DNA of 9,788 nt from Actinomycetota bacterium (GCA_014377795.1 JACMOY010000181.1:1-9788), one strand, 5' to 3'. Counted from the first letter of the stretch, positions 1-5,972 are shown. The notes: a model not told the origin generated them from the letters alone. Translations and numbers: made by a program.

Positions 1-141
1 TTCCCGACGATCGTGGCGTCGATCTCGAGCCGGCTGCTCGCCCTGCCGGCCGCGTCCGTCGTCCACACCGGGCACGGCGACGACACGACGATCGGAGCCG
101 AGGCGCCGCACCTGCAGGAGTGGCTCGACCGCGGCCACTGA
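1..141 (+). CDS. Metallo-beta-lactamase-fold hydrolase, C-terminal end (partial)
   Basis: The reading frame is open from the first base and stops with TGA at 139-141, giving the last 46 residues of a protein whose start lies outside the window. The end carries the pattern VHTGHGDDTTIGAE, then a short amphipathic tail. In glyoxalase II-like proteins of this superfamily a GHG(D/P)xTT(I/L)GxE segment near the C-terminus contains the last metal-ligand histidine. The likely role is hydrolysis of a thioester or related substrate at a dinuclear metal site, but the substrate cannot be inferred from this fragment. It is convergent with ispF; a strong inverted repeat lies in the 130-nt gap after its stop. 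Confidence 0.7.
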   Translation, partial: FPTIVASISSRLLALPAASVVHTGHGDDTTIGAEAPHLQEWLDRGH

Positions 142-194
142 CTCCCGGGTGATCGGCAGTCGGTCTTGGGCGGGTCAGCGGCAGGTCCCGCGAC

Positions 195-239
195 GAGGTC
201 GAGCCTCCCGGGACGGCGGGCCGCGGGAGGCGCGACCTC
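195..239. terminator. Inverted repeat between convergent genes, candidate bidirectional terminator
   Basis: Arms at 195-210 and 224-239 are 16 nt each and pair at 15 of 16 positions (the only mismatch is A202 with G232), with a 13-nt loop. The element sits between the stop of the MBL-fold gene (+) and the stop of ispF (-), so it could end both transcripts. No T-run follows on either strand, which is common in high-GC actinobacteria. A shorter competing helix pairs 185-190 with 209-214. The rest of 142-271 shows nothing gene-like. Confidence 0.6.
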
Positions 240-271
240 ACCCGCGGAACGTGGTCATCTCCGGCGCGGCG

Positions 272-745
272 TTAGAGCGTCGGGACGACGAGGGCGGTGG
301 CGATGGCGGCGACGCCCTCACCGCGGCCGGTGAGCCCGAGCCCGTCGGTCGTCGTCCCTGACACCGACACCGGCGCGCCGCACGCGGCGGACAAGGCCTG
401 CTGCGCCTCCGCACGGCGTGGCCCGATCACCGGCCGGTTGCCGATCACCTGGACGGCGACGTTGCCGATCTCGAACCCGGCGGCGCGCACCCGGGCCGCC
501 GCCTCGGCGAGCAGCACGACACCGCCGGCGCCGGCCCACTGCGGCTGCGCCGTCCCGAAGTGCTGGCCGAGGTCGCCGAGGCCCGCGGCCGAGAACAGCG
601 CGTCGCAGCAGGCGTGGGCGGCGACGTCCCCGTCGGAGTGCCCGGCCAGCCCGTCGCCGTCAAAGAGCAGCCCGGCCACCCACAGCTCGCGGCCCTGCCC
701 GAACGCGTGGACGTCGGTGCCCACACCCACCCGCGGAACGCTCAC
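272..745 (-). CDS. ispF: 2-C-methyl-D-erythritol 2,4-cyclodiphosphate synthase
   Basis: IspF converts CDP-methylerythritol 2-phosphate to the 2,4-cyclodiphosphate with release of CMP, the fifth step of the cytosolic MEP isoprenoid pathway. The 157-residue product has normal family length. The metal ligands are visible: D11 and H13 in GTDVHAF, and H44 in the HSDGDVAAH block. The GLGDLG segment (about 55-60) and the C-terminal [14 protein letters not shown] motif are also typical. The start is GTG at 745, which overlaps the ispD stop as GTGA and gives the N-terminus [11 protein letters not shown] expected for the family. The frame stays open upstream, but that extension is Arg/Pro-rich shadow of ispD. 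It is the last gene of the carD-yacL-ispD-ispF group and is probably translationally coupled to ispD. Confidence 0.95.
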   Translation of the reverse strand: MSVPRVGVGTDVHAFGQGRELWVAGLLFDGDGLAGHSDGDVAAHACCDALFSAAGLGDLGQHFGTAQPQWAGAGGVVLLAEAAARVRAAGFEIGNVAVQVIGNRPVIGPRRAEAQQALSAACGAPVSVSGTTTDGLGLTGRGEGVAAIATALVVPTL

Positions 746-1398
746 TGCAGCAGCCGTTCGGCGTGCGCGAGGTCGGCCGGCGTCGTGATCTTCAGCGCGA
801 GGGGGTCGCCCGGGACGACGAGCACGCGGGTGCCGAGCGCCTCGACCAGGCCCGCGTCGTCGGTGTGGGCTCCGGTGGGCGGCTGGGCGTGGGCTCGCTG
901 CAGCGTCGCGCGGTCGAAGCCCTGCGGCGTCTGGACGGCGCGCAGCGACGCGCGGTCGAGGGTGTGCACGACGGCGCCGGACGCGTCGACCTGCTTGATC
1001 GTGTCGGTCACCGCGAGGCCAGGGACGACGGCGGGGTTGCCCTCGCACACGGCCTGGACGACGGCGAGCACGAGCGTCGGGGGCGCGAGGGCGCGGGCGG
1101 CGTCGTGCACGAGCACCACGTCGACCTCGGCGGGCAGGGCGGCGAGGCCGGCGGCGACCGAGTCCACCCGTGAGGCCCCGCCGACCACCACGTGGGCCCG
1201 CGGCAGCAGCCGCTGCGCCTGCTCGACCCAGTCGGCGGGTACGACCGCGACGAGGGTGTCGACCACGCCGCCGGCCATCAGCCGCCGGGCGGCGTGCACG
1301 ACCAGTGGCTCACCGGCCAGGTCGACGAACGCCTTGGGCCGGGTGGACGCCAGCCGGCTGCCCGACCCGGCGGCGACGAGGATCGCGGCGACGCTCAC
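742..1398 (-). CDS. ispD: 2-C-methyl-D-erythritol 4-phosphate cytidylyltransferase
   Basis: IspD transfers CMP from CTP to MEP, giving CDP-methylerythritol, the third MEP pathway step. The 218-residue product shows the nucleotidyltransferase signature near the N-terminus: LVAAGSGSR (R15) followed by RPK (K22), the CTP and catalytic residues. Further on come HDAAR, TDTIK, the RAVQTPQGF block, TDDAG, and [10 protein letters not shown] with K203, which matches the conserved substrate-binding lysine. HDAARAL replaces the more usual HDAARPL. Start is GTG at 1398, overlapping the upstream PIN-TRAM gene's TGA as GTGA; the stop overlaps the ispF start the same way. The longer upstream open frame is low-complexity shadow. 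Separate ispD and ispF genes are seen here rather than the fused IspDF form of some bacteria. Confidence 0.95.
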   Translation of the reverse strand: MSVAAILVAAGSGSRLASTRPKAFVDLAGEPLVVHAARRLMAGGVVDTLVAVVPADWVEQAQRLLPRAHVVVGGASRVDSVAAGLAALPAEVDVVLVHDAARALAPPTLVLAVVQAVCEGNPAVVPGLAVTDTIKQVDASGAVVHTLDRASLRAVQTPQGFDRATLQRAHAQPPTGAHTDDAGLVEALGTRVLVVPGDPLALKITTPADLAHAERLLQ

Positions 1399-2531
1399 GC
1401 GGGGCGGCTCGCCCGGCCGGCAGGCACCGGCCGGGGGCCCGGCGACGGTGACGCAGCCGGGTGGGCGAACACCATCCGGCCGTTGGCGGTGGTCAGCACG
1501 CTCGTCACGGTGACGGCGACCTCGCCGCCCACCTGCTCGCGGGCCCGCTCGGCGACGACCATCGTGCCGTCGTCCAGGTAGCCGACCGCCTGGCCGGGCT
1601 CCTTGCCGGCCTTGAGCAGCAGCACGCGGACGACGTCGCCGGCGGTCACCGGCGGACGCAGCGACAGCGCGAGGGCGTGCAGGTTCATCACCTGCACCCC
1701 GGCGAGCGCGGCGGCCTTGGCCAGGTTGGTGTCCAGGGTGAGCAGCGCGGCGCCACGGTCGAGGCACATGCGCACGAGCTTGGCGTCGACGTCCGGCACC
1801 TCGCGGGCGCCATCGGGGATCACCTCGACGTCGACCCCGCGCTGACGGCGCAGCGCCCCGAGCGCCTCGAGGCCGCGCCGACCACGGGCCCGCCGGACGT
1901 CGTCACCGGCGTCGGCGAGGCCCTGCAGCTCGTCGATGACCGGCTGCGGCAGCAGGAACGTGCCGTGCAGGAAGCCGGCCGAGACGACATCGACGACCCG
2001 CCCGTCGATCGCGACCGAGGTGTCGAGCACCCGGGCCAGGGCCGACGGGGCGGGGCTGGTGCCGGCCAAGCCGGTCTGGGCACCGAACATGCTCAGCAGC
2101 GCGTGCCGACGTACCAGCCCCAGGCGGTAGCCCAGCAGGGCGACCGTGACCACGACGAAGACGAACAGGGGCAGGACGACGACCTGCGGGCCCACCAGCA
2201 GCAGCGGCCACGAGACGCCACCGGCGATCACGACGCCCAGTGCCGCGCCGATCATCGCGCCCAGCACCTGCTCGGCCGAGCGCTCGCGCATACCGGCCTC
2301 GGTGGACTCGACGGTGCGCACCGTGACCCGGGCGACGACCCCGCCGAGGACGTACCCCACCGCGGCGCCCAGCAGCACGCCCGTGCCGGCGGTGTCGAGC
2401 GGGCCGACGGCGACCGCAGACGCGTCCAGCATCCCCGCGACCTCGTAGCCGACGCCGGCGAAGAACACGACGACGCACAGCCGCAGGGCCTCGATCACCC
2501 CGGACGGCAGGCGTGACTCGCGCGGGCTCAT
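1395..2531 (-). CDS. YacL-like membrane protein with PIN and TRAM domains
   Basis: This 378-residue protein has three parts. Four hydrophobic segments lie at about 16-35, 49-67, 89-113 and 116-138. A PIN nuclease domain follows at about 168-290, with its acidic residues in place: D170 (LDTSVAIDGR), E201 (IDELQ), D247/D249 (DVDAK) and D267 (LTLDTN). A TRAM domain, a predicted RNA-binding fold, ends it at about 295-362. The architecture matches Bacillus YacL, which also lies next to ispD-ispF. Intact acidic residues suggest a membrane-anchored RNase; the target is unknown. I chose ATG at 2531, 45 nt after the carD stop, because the first membrane segment starts 15 residues later. No clear ribosome site precedes it; a TTG at 2561 would add ten unremarkable residues. 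It overlaps ispD by GTGA. Confidence 0.9.
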   Translation of the reverse strand: MSPRESRLPSGVIEALRLCVVVFFAGVGYEVAGMLDASAVAVGPLDTAGTGVLLGAAVGYVLGGVVARVTVRTVESTEAGMRERSAEQVLGAMIGAALGVVIAGGVSWPLLLVGPQVVVLPLFVFVVVTVALLGYRLGLVRRHALLSMFGAQTGLAGTSPAPSALARVLDTSVAIDGRVVDVVSAGFLHGTFLLPQPVIDELQGLADAGDDVRRARGRRGLEALGALRRQRGVDVEVIPDGAREVPDVDAKLVRMCLDRGAALLTLDTNLAKAAALAGVQVMNLHALALSLRPPVTAGDVVRVLLLKAGKEPGQAVGYLDDGTMVVAERAREQVGGEVAVTVTSVLTTANGRMVFAHPAASPSPGPRPVPAGRASRPA

Positions 2532-2565
2532 GACGACGTCATCGGCTGACCGGGCCTGCAACAGA

Positions 2566-2577
2566 AGCCGGACGGCT
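2566..2577 (-). terminator. Small hairpin at the carD stop, possible attenuator
   Basis: On the minus strand AGCC-GTCC-GGCT begins at the last base of the carD TGA and is followed by TTCTGTTG. It has four base pairs plus a possible G-U, a tetraloop and a short T-rich tail. This is too weak for a firm terminator call, but it could lower read-through from carD into yacL-ispD-ispF. Confidence 0.2.
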
Positions 2578-3059
2578 CAGGAAGCCAGGACCTCGTCGAG
2601 GATCGCCTCGGCCTTGATCTCGTTCGTGTGCTCGGCCAGCGCCAGCTCGCTCACCAGGATCTGGCGGGCCTTGGCCAGCATCCGCTTCTCGCCGGCGGAC
2701 AGCCCACGGTCCTTCTCGCGGCGCCACAGGTCGCGGACGACCTCGGCCACCTTGATGACGTCGCCGGAGGCGAGCTTCTCGAGGTTGGCCTTGTAGCGGC
2801 GGGACCAGTTGGTGGGCTCCTCGGTGTGCGGCATGCGCAGCACCTCGAAGACGCGGTCCAGGCCCTCTTGGCCGACGACGTCGCGGACGCCGACCAGGTC
2901 GCAGTTCTCGGCAGGCACCTCGATCGTCAGGTCGCCCTGGGCGACCTTCAGGACGAGGTAGATCTTGTCCTCGCCCTTGATGGTGCGGGTCTTCATCTCT
3001 TCGATCAGTGCAGCACCGTGGTGCGGGTACACGACCGTCTCGCCGACCTTGAAAACCAT
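2577..3059 (-). CDS. carD: CarD, RNA-polymerase-binding transcription regulator
   Basis: CarD binds the RNA polymerase beta subunit and stabilises the open promoter complex, notably at rRNA promoters. The 160-residue product matches the mycobacterial protein almost end to end: [41 protein letters not shown], then [21 protein letters not shown] with W85, the tryptophan that wedges into the promoter minor groove, and the helical tail [18 protein letters not shown]. Residues 1 to about 53 form the polymerase-interacting domain and the rest binds DNA. Position 47 is Glu where M. tuberculosis has Arg (see findings). Start is ATG at 3059 with the purine-rich site AAAGGGG at 3070-3076, 10 nt upstream. 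It is first in the carD-yacL-ispD-ispF group and divergent from the lipoprotein gene. Confidence 0.95.
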   Translation of the reverse strand: MVFKVGETVVYPHHGAALIEEMKTRTIKGEDKIYLVLKVAQGDLTIEVPAENCDLVGVRDVVGQEGLDRVFEVLRMPHTEEPTNWSRRYKANLEKLASGDVIKVAEVVRDLWRREKDRGLSAGEKRMLAKARQILVSELALAEHTNEIKAEAILDEVLAS

Positions 3060-3086
3060 GTGGAGTGATCCCCTTTCGCGGCTCTC

Positions 3087-3092
3087 AGGATA
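3087..3092 (-). promoter_or_regulatory. Candidate -10 element of carD
   Basis: Minus-strand TATCCT fits the TANNNT actinobacterial -10. A start point about 7 nt downstream would give a leader of about 20 nt containing the AAAGGGG ribosome site. The -35 region (TTCTGC, 18 nt upstream) is weak, which would suit a promoter that depends on activators such as CarD or RbpA; that last point is inference. Confidence 0.4.
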
Positions 3093-3196
3093 GCACGGCC
3101 GGGACGTCGGGCAGAAGGGCCGAGGACGACGTTTGTGCAGGTCAGCGGCCCTGCCGAGGGCAGAACCGGACACGTCTGGGGCTTGACACCACGACT

Positions 3197-3217
3197 GGCG
3201 CCGTGCTGCGCGGCGCC
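3197..3217. repeat. Inverted repeat in the carD/lipoprotein intergenic region
   Basis: GGCGCCG (3197-3203) and CGGCGCC (3211-3217) are perfect 7-nt inverted arms around a 7-nt spacer. The repeat lies in the 232-nt divergent region (3060-3291), 30 nt before the TAGGGT hexamer of the lipoprotein gene and just after an isolated TTGACA at 3183-3188. It could be an operator for a dimeric regulator or a leader hairpin; nothing identifies a regulator. Confidence 0.4.
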
Positions 3218-3246
3218 TGGCGTGGGGACGGTGGTGGGTGCGCCGC

Positions 3247-3252
3247 TAGGGT
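3247..3252 (+). promoter_or_regulatory. Candidate -10 element of the lipoprotein gene
   Basis: TAGGGT fits the TANNNT consensus for principal-sigma promoters of actinobacteria. A start about 7 nt downstream would give a leader of roughly 33 nt that includes the GAGGAGG ribosome site at 3279-3285. No good -35 lies 17-18 nt upstream; the TTGACA at 3183 is too far away. Confidence 0.35.
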
Positions 3253-3278
3253 GAACCTGCCTGGTCGTCACCCCGCTC

Positions 3279-3285
3279 GAGGAGG
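3279..3285 (+). promoter_or_regulatory. Strong ribosome binding site of the lipoprotein gene
   Basis: GAGGAGG lies 6 nt before the GTG at 3292 and fixes that GTG as the start. It is the strongest Shine-Dalgarno sequence in the window. Confidence 0.8.
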
Positions 3286-3291
3286 TTCGTC

Positions 3292-3903
3292 GTGCTGCGC
3301 CCCACCCGCCGCCCGGCCGCACTGATGCTGGCCGCAGCCGCACTGGTCGGCGTGCTCGCCGGCTGCGGCCTGTCGCCCATCCAGACGACCATCGCGTACG
3401 ACCCCTCCGACGGGGTGAGCGCCAGTGTCGGTGACGTCCAGGTGCGCAACCTGCTCGTGGTCGGGTCCAGCGCCGACGCGCCCGGGATCGTCAGCGGGGT
3501 CCTGCTCAACGGCGGCACCGCCGCGGTGACCGTCACGCTCGCCAGCGGCACCAGCGCGCCGGTGCCGGTCGACGTCCCCGCCGGTGGCAGCGTGCAGCTG
3601 GGGGCGACGGGCGCCGACCCGACAGCGACCACCGCCCCCGGAACCCCTGGCAGCGCGGTCGTCCAGCTGTCCGCGGTGGGTGCGCCCGCAGGCGCCGTCA
3701 TCGCGGTCACCCTCACGTCGGCCGGCGGCGGGACGACGACCGTGCAGGTGCCGGTCGTGCCCCCGACCAACGAGTACGCCTCGCTCACGCCGTCCGCGGC
3801 GCCGCCGTCCGAGGGCCCGACCGTGGGGCAGAGCCCGGCGCCGGCCGAGAGCCCGACCGTGACGCCACCCGCACCGGTTACGCCGACCCCGACCGCCGGC
3901 TGA
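3292..3903 (+). CDS. LpqE-like secreted lipoprotein
   Basis: The 203-residue product starts at GTG 3292. It has a lipoprotein signal peptide: positive residues in LRPTRRP, a hydrophobic stretch at about 9-23, and the lipobox LAGC with C25 as the lipidated cysteine. The mature part is a beta-rich domain of about 130 residues containing ASVGDVQVRNLLVV, alternating V/T strands and an NGGTAAVTV segment, then a Pro/Ser/Thr-rich tail (about 160-203). Gene position (divergent from carD) and the strand pattern resemble mycobacterial LpqE, whose function is not settled. I infer an extracytoplasmic membrane-anchored protein and assign no activity. It converges on regX3 with 3 nt between stops, so its transcript may run antisense into regX3 unless the hairpin at 3899-3919 stops it. 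Confidence 0.75.
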   Translation: MLRPTRRPAALMLAAAALVGVLAGCGLSPIQTTIAYDPSDGVSASVGDVQVRNLLVVGSSADAPGIVSGVLLNGGTAAVTVTLASGTSAPVPVDVPAGGSVQLGATGADPTATTAPGTPGSAVVQLSAVGAPAGAVIAVTLTSAGGGTTTVQVPVVPPTNEYASLTPSAAPPSEGPTVGQSPAPAESPTVTPPAPVTPTPTAG

Positions 3904-3919
3904 GGCTCACGCCTCCAGC
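3899..3919. terminator. Hairpin spanning both stop codons of convergent genes
   Basis: GCTGAGGC (3899-3906) pairs with GCCTC-C-AGC (3911-3919) around the loop TCAC, giving eight base pairs with one bulged C. The TGA of the lipoprotein gene lies in the left arm, and the regX3 stop (3907-3909) is in the loop. There is no room for a longer terminator because only 3 nt separate the genes. No T-run follows. Confidence 0.4.
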
Positions 3920-4587
3920 TTGTAGCCCAGCCCCCGCACGGTCACCAGCAGCGTCGGGTTGCCGGGGTCGGGCTCGATCTTGGCGCGCAGCCGCTTGACG
4001 TGGACGTCGAGGGTCTTGGTGTCGCCGACGTAGTCGCTGCCCCAGACGCGGTCGATGAGCTGCATGCGGGTGAGGACCCGGCCGGTGTTGCGCAGCAGCA
4101 GCTCGAGCAGCTCGAACTCCTTCAGCGGCAACGGCACGTGCCGGCCCCCGACCGTGACGACGTGTCGGTCGACGTCCATCCGCACCATCCCGGCCTCCAG
4201 GGTGGGCGGTATCAGCTCACCGCTGTCCGAGCCCCGGCGCAGCACCGCCTTGATCCGGGCCAGCAGCTCGCGGCTGGAGTACGGCTTGGTGACGTAGTCG
4301 TCCGCCCCGATCTCCAGGCCCACGACCTTGTCGATCTCGCCGTCCTTGGCCGTCAGCATGATCACCGGGACGCTGCTGCGCAGCCGCAGCTGGCGACAGA
4401 CCTCGGTGCCCGAGAGCCCGGGCAGCATCAGGTCGAGCAGCACCAGGTCGGCGCCGAGCCGGTCGAAGTCGTCCAGCGCGTCAGGCCCGGTGGCCGCGAC
4501 GCTGACCTCGTACCCCTCCTTGCGCAGCAGGTAGGACAGCGGGTCGCTGAACGACTCCTCGTCCTCGACCACCAGGATGCGGGTCAT
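3907..4587 (-). CDS. regX3: Phosphate-responsive response regulator (RegX3/PhoP type)
   Basis: This is an OmpR/PhoB-type response regulator of 226 residues. The receiver domain (1 to about 118) has acidic residues E8/D9 (VVEDEES), phospho-acceptor D52 (LVLLDLMLPG), T79 (MLTAKD) and K101 (DYVTKPYS). The winged-helix DNA-binding domain (about 130-226) contains LPLKEFELLELLL, the recognition-helix region GDTKTLDVHVKRLRAKIE and the terminal TVRGLGYKLE. The match to mycobacterial RegX3 is close along its length, including ADPL/SDPL and EIDKVVGLE. It is phosphorylated by SenX3 under phosphate limitation and controls phosphate uptake genes. Start is ATG at 4587, overlapping the senX3 TGA as ATGA, so the pair is translationally coupled. 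Streptomyces literature would call it PhoP. Confidence 0.95.
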   Translation of the reverse strand: MTRILVVEDEESFSDPLSYLLRKEGYEVSVAATGPDALDDFDRLGADLVLLDLMLPGLSGTEVCRQLRLRSSVPVIMLTAKDGEIDKVVGLEIGADDYVTKPYSSRELLARIKAVLRRGSDSGELIPPTLEAGMVRMDVDRHVVTVGGRHVPLPLKEFELLELLLRNTGRVLTRMQLIDRVWGSDYVGDTKTLDVHVKRLRAKIEPDPGNPTLLVTVRGLGYKLEA

Positions 4588-5843
4588 CCGCGGGCCTCCT
4601 CTGGTGCGGGCGCCGACCGGGCGCCCTGCGGACGGGGCACGACGGTGCGGCGCACGACCTCCTCGGGCCGGACGACGTCGGTGGGCTGAGCGGGGGTGAC
4701 GACCAGGTCGGGGTCGACGGCCAGGGCGCTGGCGGCGTCCGGCAGGCGCATGGTGAACGTGGCCCCCTGGCCGGGCTGGCTCCAGACCGTGACCTCGCCG
4801 CCGTGGTTGGCGCACACGTGCTTGACGATCGCGAGGCCGAGGCCGGTGCCGCCGGTGCTGCGCGAGCGGGCCGGGTCGACCCGGTAGAACCGCTCGAAGA
4901 TGCGCACCTGGTCGTCCTCGGCGATGCCGACGCCCTGGTCGGTGACGCTGATCTCGACCAGCCCGTGGTGGCGGTTGACGGCGATAGCCACCCGCGTGCT
5001 GCCGGGCGAGTAGGCGACCGCGTTGTCGACCAGGTTGCGCACCGCGGTCATCAGCAGGTTGGCGTCGCCGTAGACCTTGGCCTGCGACTCGCCGACCACG
5101 ACCAGGTCGATGTCCTTGACGCCGGCGACCAGCCGGCAGCGGTCGACCGCCTCGCCGACGACCGCGTCGATCGTCACCATCTCGGGCTGGTGCAGCACGT
5201 CGGCCACCTGCAGCCGCGGCAGGTCGACGATCTCTTGCACCAGGCGGGTCAGGCGCACCGACTCGACCTGCATGCGACTGGCGAACCGGCGTACGGCCTC
5301 GGGGTCGTCGCTGGCGTCCAGCACCGCCTCGGCGAGCAGCGAGATGCCGCCCACCGGGGTCTTCAGCTCGTGGCTGACGTTGGCCACGAAGTCGCGGCGC
5401 ACCTCATCGACCCGGCGGGTCTCGGTGAGGTCGTCGACCAGCAGCAGCACGTGGTCGGTGCCCAGCGGGGCCACTCGCGCCCGGACCACCAGCTGGCCCC
5501 GGCCCAGCGGCCCGCGGGCCAGCTCGAGCTCGCTCTCGCGGATCACGCCGTCGCGGCGCACCAGACGGGCCAGGTGACGCAGCTCTGGGTGGGTCAGCTC
5601 CTTGCCGGCCGCGATGCCGTACGCGTACGCCGCGGCGCTGGCCTTGACCACGGCGTCGTCGCGGTCGACGACGACGGCGCTGGACCGAAGGACGGCGAGC
5701 ACGTCGGCCACGCCCGGCGGCAGGACCGCCGGCTCGTTGCGCGCGGTGACCCGGGGCGCGGGGCGACGCCAGACGACCGCGACACCGCCGCCGAGCAGCA
5801 GGCCCACAGCACCGCCGACCGTCGCTGCTGCCGAGACATCCAC
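4584..5843 (-). CDS. senX3: Phosphate-sensing histidine kinase (SenX3/PhoR type)
   Basis: This 419-residue sensor kinase partners RegX3. One hydrophobic segment lies at about 6-24, followed by a PAS-like region (about 45-140) containing VVVDRDDAVV. The dimerisation domain has H158 in FVANVSHELKTPVGG. The ATPase domain has the N box NLVDNAVAYSP, DQGVGIAE, the F-box region IFERFYR and GGTGLGLAIVKH. A charged and Pro-rich tail of about 50 residues follows. The protein has no large extracellular loop, so it probably senses phosphate indirectly through the Pst transporter and PhoU, as known for the family. I chose GTG at 5843 because it starts immediately before the membrane segment. No Shine-Dalgarno precedes it, but a TACGCT hexamer lies 7 nt upstream, which suggests leaderless translation. 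Confidence 0.93.
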   Translation of the reverse strand: MDVSAAATVGGAVGLLLGGGVAVVWRRPAPRVTARNEPAVLPPGVADVLAVLRSSAVVVDRDDAVVKASAAAYAYGIAAGKELTHPELRHLARLVRRDGVIRESELELARGPLGRGQLVVRARVAPLGTDHVLLLVDDLTETRRVDEVRRDFVANVSHELKTPVGGISLLAEAVLDASDDPEAVRRFASRMQVESVRLTRLVQEIVDLPRLQVADVLHQPEMVTIDAVVGEAVDRCRLVAGVKDIDLVVVGESQAKVYGDANLLMTAVRNLVDNAVAYSPGSTRVAIAVNRHHGLVEISVTDQGVGIAEDDQVRIFERFYRVDPARSRSTGGTGLGLAIVKHVCANHGGEVTVWSQPGQGATFTMRLPDAASALAVDPDLVVTPAQPTDVVRPEEVVRRTVVPRPQGARSAPAPEEARG

Positions 5844-5850
5844 GTGACCC

Positions 5851-5856
5851 AGCGTA
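5851..5856 (-). promoter_or_regulatory. Candidate -10 of senX3-regX3 (leaderless)
   Basis: Minus-strand TACGCT (TANNNT) ends 7 nt before the GTG start, so transcription would begin at or next to the first base of the start codon. The -35 region is poor, compatible with activation from the PHO box further upstream at 5904-5947. Confidence 0.4.
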
Positions 5857-5903
5857 CGCAGCCGCGCACCGCCAGATGGTCGGTTGGCGCGCCACTGCGG
5901 GCG

Positions 5904-5947
5904 CTTCAGCCGATGTTCACCTGCGGTCTGGCGCGCGTTCATACCGC
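5904..5947 (+). promoter_or_regulatory. Probable PHO box (RegX3/PhoP operator)
   Basis: Four consecutive 11-nt units can be read: CTTCAGCCGAT at 5904, GTTCACCTGCG at 5915, GTCTGGCGCGC at 5926 and GTTCATACCGC at 5937. Units 2 and 4 fit the GTTCA-start direct-repeat unit described for Streptomyces PhoP; unit 1 keeps TTCA in phase and unit 3 is degenerate. The site is between divergent senX3 and phoU and would place phosphorylated RegX3 next to the -35 region of phoU. The match was made by eye. Confidence 0.65.
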
Positions 5948-5966
5948 GCTGTCAGCCTGGGCGCGC

Positions 5967-5972
5967 CATCAT
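5967..5972 (+). promoter_or_regulatory. Weak candidate -10 of phoU
   Basis: CATCAT partly matches TANNNT. With a 17-nt spacer, its -35 position (5944-5949) would overlap the end of the PHO box, the geometry expected for direct activation. It is offered because of this spacing; the hexamer alone is unconvincing. Confidence 0.25.

Noticed and set aside
149..361. Small plus-strand open frame (70 codons) after the MBL-fold gene
   Set aside because: It runs through the hairpin and into the end of ispF, has an Arg/Gly-rich low-complexity product and no ribosome site.
1461..2516. Plus-strand open frame (351 codons) antisense to the PIN-TRAM gene
   Set aside because: It is a shadow of the well-supported minus-strand gene, rich in His, Gln and Asp from complementary codons.
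3183..3188. TTGACA as the -35 of the TAGGGT hexamer at 3247
   Set aside because: The 58-nt spacing is far outside the 16-19 nt range, so it cannot form one promoter with that hexamer.
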